Assembly: GCA_964599895.1 (NCBI GenBank) | Contig: CAZRHT010000007.1 | Coordinates: forward strand, 1 to 64,000 | Length of the DNA: 64,000 nt | Direction of reading: 5' to 3' | From: UM-FILTER-49-7 sp964599895 | Lineage (GTDB): Bacteria > Acidobacteriota > Holophagae > Thermotomaculales > Thermotomaculaceae | Part shown: positions 60,960 to 64,000 of the stretch, piece after piece | Layout: every line of letters starts with the position of its first letter | How positions within the stretch are numbered: position 1 is the first letter of the stretch | Notes under the pieces: model-generated | Seen by the model: only the letters and a program-made list of their open reading frames with translations | Told to the model about the DNA's origin: nothing | The model's database searches: none | Translations under genes and position numbers: made by a program

Positions 60960-61111
60960 GTGACTTGTCAGTTGTAACTTGTGATTAGTTGGGAAGAGAG
61001 GGGAAAGAGCGGATAACCCTTTAACCCCTCTTTTCATTCTCGTCATCCGGGGTCCGGCACATGGAGCTGCAGCAAACACTTATTACAAACTGTTACAAAG
61101 AAGAAACCTTT

Positions 61112-61140
61112 TTGACACAATCTTCCTTGTATCATATAGA
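61112..61140 (+). promoter_or_regulatory. Candidate promoter of the CocE-family gene
   Basis: A perfect TTGACA (61112-61117) and TATAGA (61135-61140) are separated by 17 bp. The start codon of the hydrolase gene lies 38 nt downstream. Confidence 0.68.
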
Positions 61141-61178
61141 TTAAAAGAAAAGGTCGAATGGCCAACATGGAGGTTCGC

Positions 61179-63473
61179 ATGAAACTAAGTGCCCATAACC
61201 CCATCTTCTGTCTCTTTAGCCTCTTTTTCATTACCCTGCTGTCCATCCCGATTCCTGCCACAGCAGGAACAAGGGGGTCCAAGGACGTGCAGCTGCAATA
61301 CATTTCCATCGAGATACCAACCCGGGACGGTAAAGTCCTGGCTGCTGACATGTACTATAGTGATCCGTCTCCCGTTGCCAGACCTGTGATCCTGATTCAG
61401 ACACCATACAATAAGAATTACTACCGCCTTGCGACCATTCCCGGTCCGGCGGGCGGCAAAATGTTCCCCATCAGTGAAAATTATAACTACGTCACAGTGG
61501 ATTGGCGGGGATTCTATGGTTCCTCCGATGCCGACGTAGCCGGTTATGACCGTGGCCTCGACGGATACGATGCCGTCGAATGGATTGCCGCACAGGACTG
61601 GTGCGACGGTAATGTCGGCACCTGGGGCTCCTCCGCGCTGGGCTACATTCAATACCTGACTGCCCGACACCATCCACCCCACCTGAAATGCTGTACGCCC
61701 CAGGTCAAAAGCATCAAAACGCAGTATGAGGATTATTACTACGGAGGCGATTACCGGAAGGAACATGTGGAAAGTCTGGAAGCGCTCGGCCTTGTCCGTA
61801 CCAGTACCATCCTGTCTCAACCGATGAAAGATTCCGTCTGGGATTCCGTTGAGGCCTCCAGTGACATCGCCTCCTACATTCAGGTCCCCTGTCTGCTGGT
61901 GACCGGATGGTTTGATCATTTCCCGGACCTGGTGCTGGAAAGCTTCAAGGACCTGCGGGACTACAGCGGAGCCGAAGTACGCGGTCTCCACAAACTCATC
62001 GTCGGGCCCTGGACCCACTCCGGTGTCAACGACACCACCCAGGGAATAATGGAATTTCCCGGTGCGGACAACCTGTACCCGATTGAAATCCAGTTCTGGG
62101 ACCACTACCTGCGGGGCCAGGACAATGACTGGGACAGTCGACCCGTGGTCAGCTACTATCAGATGGGCGAAAATGCCTGGCATTCTGCCAGTTCCTGGAC
62201 AGATATTGAGCGCACAACAACAACCTGGTACCTGAATACAGGAAATACCCTGACCATCGGAAAACCGGTGATCTCGTCCGGAACCGACACATACAACTAC
62301 GACCCCGATAGCCCCACCCCTGCGCTGGGCGGTTCACGCTTTGACCCCTTCGACCCCGATGTTCTGGTCGGTCCCCAGGACCTCTCAACTGAAATTGAAT
62401 CCAGGGATGATGTGCTGGTTTACACAACCGGCGTACTGGAGAACGATGTAAGGGTCAACGGTTCCATCGCCTGCCATCTTTATGTGTCATCCGACCGGAC
62501 CGACACCGATTTCTGTGTCCGCCTCACCGATGTAACACCCACCGGTGAATCCATCATCCTGACGCAGGGAATCCGCCGGATGCGCTTTCGTAACGGGGTT
62601 CGCTCGCAGGAGATGATGACACCGGGCGTCGTGTATCCGGTCACCATTGAGCTCTCAGACCTGGCCATGACATTTCAGACCGGTCACAGAATCCGGATCG
62701 ACATCAGTTCCGCCTGCTACCCCCATTTCGACCTGAATCCCAACAACGGCGGCCAACTGTACGTGGACTACGACCCGCTCATCGCGGAAAACAATGTCTA
62801 CTATGGTGTCAACTATCTGTCACGGATTGAATTCGAAACACTGCCAAATGAAACCGCCGTCTACCGAATTCCACACATTGCGGAATCCAATTGGAATTCC
62901 ATTATCCAGGTGTACAACCCGACTGATTCCCCCATTTCCTATACTCTCTCCAAGTGGAATCAGGGCACGCAGGAATTGAATGAAATTCCGTACACCGTGC
63001 AGGCCACATCCACGCAAACTCTGGCCTTCGACGAACTTGGCAACGATGGACAAGCTTCCATCCAGTCAGAAAACGGCAGCCTCATTGTCAAGCTGTCCTT
63101 CCAGTACAAAGGGAAAGAATCTCTGTCAGAATTTGTGGTCCCCAAAGACCAGGAGGCCACACAATGGATGATCCCCAACAGCGTGCACGACTGGTTCGAC
63201 TGGTTCGGCATCGCCCTGGCCAACTTCGACTCACAGGCGGTCAACGTAACATTCGAGGGATACCTGGACGGAGAACTGCGCTACACCCGGACCGTGGCTG
63301 TTGAGCCTTTTCATAAATTCGTGGACCTTTCCACTAACATTTTCGAGGGTACCACCTATGCGGATGTGGACATGATCATTATCCGTTCCGACCGGCCCAT
63401 CTCCACACCGGTCTCCATCACCGGCAACGACGAACAGGATCGCCATGTCTTCTTCCCGGCCCAGCCGTTCTAA
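61179..63473 (+). CDS. Exported CocE/NonD-family hydrolase (peptidase S15-like)
   Basis: From ATG 61179 (GGAGG 5 nt upstream) the 764-residue protein has a signal peptide ending near PATAGT, so it acts outside the cytoplasm. Residues 30-330 are an alpha/beta hydrolase with the nucleophile in GTWGSSALGYIQ, the Asp in GWFDHFPD and the His in VGPWTHSG. Residues 340-560 form the jelly-roll domain usual in CocE and X-Pro dipeptidyl peptidases (HRIRIDISSACYPHFDLNPN). The last 200 residues are an added Ig-like region. Activity may be ester, peptide or acyl hydrolysis; substrate unknown. Confidence 0.85.
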   Translation: MKLSAHNPIFCLFSLFFITLLSIPIPATAGTRGSKDVQLQYISIEIPTRDGKVLAADMYYSDPSPVARPVILIQTPYNKNYYRLATIPGPAGGKMFPISENYNYVTVDWRGFYGSSDADVAGYDRGLDGYDAVEWIAAQDWCDGNVGTWGSSALGYIQYLTARHHPPHLKCCTPQVKSIKTQYEDYYYGGDYRKEHVESLEALGLVRTSTILSQPMKDSVWDSVEASSDIASYIQVPCLLVTGWFDHFPDLVLESFKDLRDYSGAEVRGLHKLIVGPWTHSGVNDTTQGIMEFPGADNLYPIEIQFWDHYLRGQDNDWDSRPVVSYYQMGENAWHSASSWTDIERTTTTWYLNTGNTLTIGKPVISSGTDTYNYDPDSPTPALGGSRFDPFDPDVLVGPQDLSTEIESRDDVLVYTTGVLENDVRVNGSIACHLYVSSDRTDTDFCVRLTDVTPTGESIILTQGIRRMRFRNGVRSQEMMTPGVVYPVTIELSDLAMTFQTGHRIRIDISSACYPHFDLNPNNGGQLYVDYDPLIAENNVYYGVNYLSRIEFETLPNETAVYRIPHIAESNWNSIIQVYNPTDSPISYTLSKWNQGTQELNEIPYTVQATSTQTLAFDELGNDGQASIQSENGSLIVKLSFQYKGKESLSEFVVPKDQEATQWMIPNSVHDWFDWFGIALANFDSQAVNVTFEGYLDGELRYTRTVAVEPFHKFVDLSTNIFEGTTYADVDMIIIRSDRPISTPVSITGNDEQDRHVFFPAQPF

Positions 63474-63475
63474 GG

Positions 63476-64000
63476 CTACTCGGTATTGTTTACTGACCCA
63501 AGGCCGGGCTGCTTGTCCCGAATCACCAGGTAGCTGCACAACATGGTGACGGCAATTCCCAGAATGCCTGCCACATGAGGCACCAGAGGACCGGAAGAAA
63601 CCCGCATGGCATTGAAATCATTTCTTGCTCCCAGCACATATGTCAGATAGTTGTCGGCAATATCGAAAAGAGAGCTGAACACCAGGATCACCAGCAGCAA
63701 TCCAACCAGGAACGGTGTTTTGACAATCCGTTTACGGTAAAGAATGTACCCTATAATTGCTAACAGGATATCCCGCAGGTATGGGGCCAACATAATGAAA
63801 AGGTCTGCAGTATCCCCGACGAAATTGTATTTCACAAAGCCCGTCCCAAACTCTCCACGCCAGAAATGCGGGATCATCTGATAACCGATAACCCGTTTGT
63901 GTGCCAGGACTACAGCCAGAAAATGCATACTTTCGTGCATCAACGCATAGGTCAGGTACCAGACCACGTACAGAATTGGAATCAGTATGACATACCGTTT
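63476..64000 (-). CDS. Membrane protein with an HExxH motif, M50-like (cut at the window edge)
   Basis: The minus-strand frame is open from 64000 down to the stop at 63476, so the N-terminus lies outside. It contains about four or five hydrophobic segments and HESMHFLAVVLAHKR, an HExxH zinc motif placed in a membrane helix as in site-2 (M50) proteases and DUF3267-like proteins. The second metal ligand motif (NxxPxxxLDG) is not seen; the Asp in LFDIADNYL might serve. Peptidase activity is unproven. Confidence 0.65.
   Translation of the reverse strand, partial: KRYVILIPILYVVWYLTYALMHESMHFLAVVLAHKRVIGYQMIPHFWRGEFGTGFVKYNFVGDTADLFIMLAPYLRDILLAIIGYILYRKRIVKTPFLVGLLLVILVFSSLFDIADNYLTYVLGARNDFNAMRVSSGPLVPHVAGILGIAVTMLCSYLVIRDKQPGLGSVNNTE

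Noticed and set aside
1..64000. CRISPR array, prophage, insertion sequence or integrase
   Set aside because: No spaced direct repeats, transposase, integrase or phage structural gene was seen on either strand.

Overview
The window is 64 kb of a draft scaffold (three 100-base runs of N mark assembly gaps) from a diderm bacterium of roughly even GC content. An outer membrane is implied by several lipoproteins, an MtrB/PioB-type outer-membrane barrel with a decaheme cytochrome, and many exported proteins. I cannot assign a phylum. The mix of GH57 alpha-glucan enzymes, a bacterial XPB helicase pair, a TGS-uridine kinase fusion, an EF-G-like second GTPase and an RsbU/V/W switch suggests a deep-branching, little-cultured lineage. 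The content is mostly housekeeping, with no phage, transposase, CRISPR array or rRNA.

Layout. 1-2 kb: rsgA (cut by the window edge) and comF on the minus strand. 2-9.8 kb: a plus-strand run with a class III sirtuin, an oxygen-sensor-like diguanylate cyclase, a MagIII-like DNA glycosylase, glycerate 2-kinase, an exported esterase, purS-purQ and a Nif3-like protein. 9.9-20.3 kb: a minus-strand block with lpdA, a membrane methyltransferase, a large lipoprotein and an alpha-glucan cluster (GH57, glgC, GH57). 20.4-22.5 kb: an autoregulated-looking GntR/ABC transporter operon. 22.5-25.6 kb: an extracellular electron transfer pair, a decaheme cytochrome and an MtrB-like porin whose frame is interrupted by one TGA. 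25.8-29.3 kb: speA, tatD, tcdA. 29.3-32.8 kb: a degenerate receiver protein, thiI with a DUF493 gene, a gene-free structured stretch, yidD and a proline-rich protein. 32.9-42.4 kb: a long plus-strand run with XPB helicase and its partner, a beta-propeller protein, deoB, deoA, DAHP synthase and plsC. 42.6-49.3 kb: a YgjP-like peptidase, an exported propeller protein, tRNA-Arg(CCT), a MidA-type methyltransferase, a pseudopilin-like lipoprotein and an EF-G-like GTPase. 49.4-51.5 kb: an RsbW/RsbV/RsbU partner-switching module. 51.6-64 kb: hpt, an exported protein, htpG, a TtcA-like enzyme, a TGS-kinase, a beta-CASP nuclease, a CocE-family hydrolase and an M50-like membrane protein.

How genes work together. 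GlgC with two GH57 enzymes points to glycogen synthesis and remodelling. DeoB and DeoA salvage nucleosides, and Hpt and PurS/PurQ supply purines. The cytochrome and barrel would carry electrons across the outer membrane. A di-iron diguanylate cyclase and an RsbUVW switch with a receiver-phosphatase are the main signalling systems.

The most unusual observations are: the in-frame TGA in the MtrB-like gene followed 14 nt later by a perfect stem-loop (selenocysteine, recoding or a broken gene); three genes whose -10 boxes sit only 6 to 11 nt before the start codon (leaderless mRNAs); perfect 42-bp and 34-bp palindromes; a sigma-54-type element before a small membrane protein; a metal-binding-like tail on SpeA; and the ODP-GGDEF fusion.
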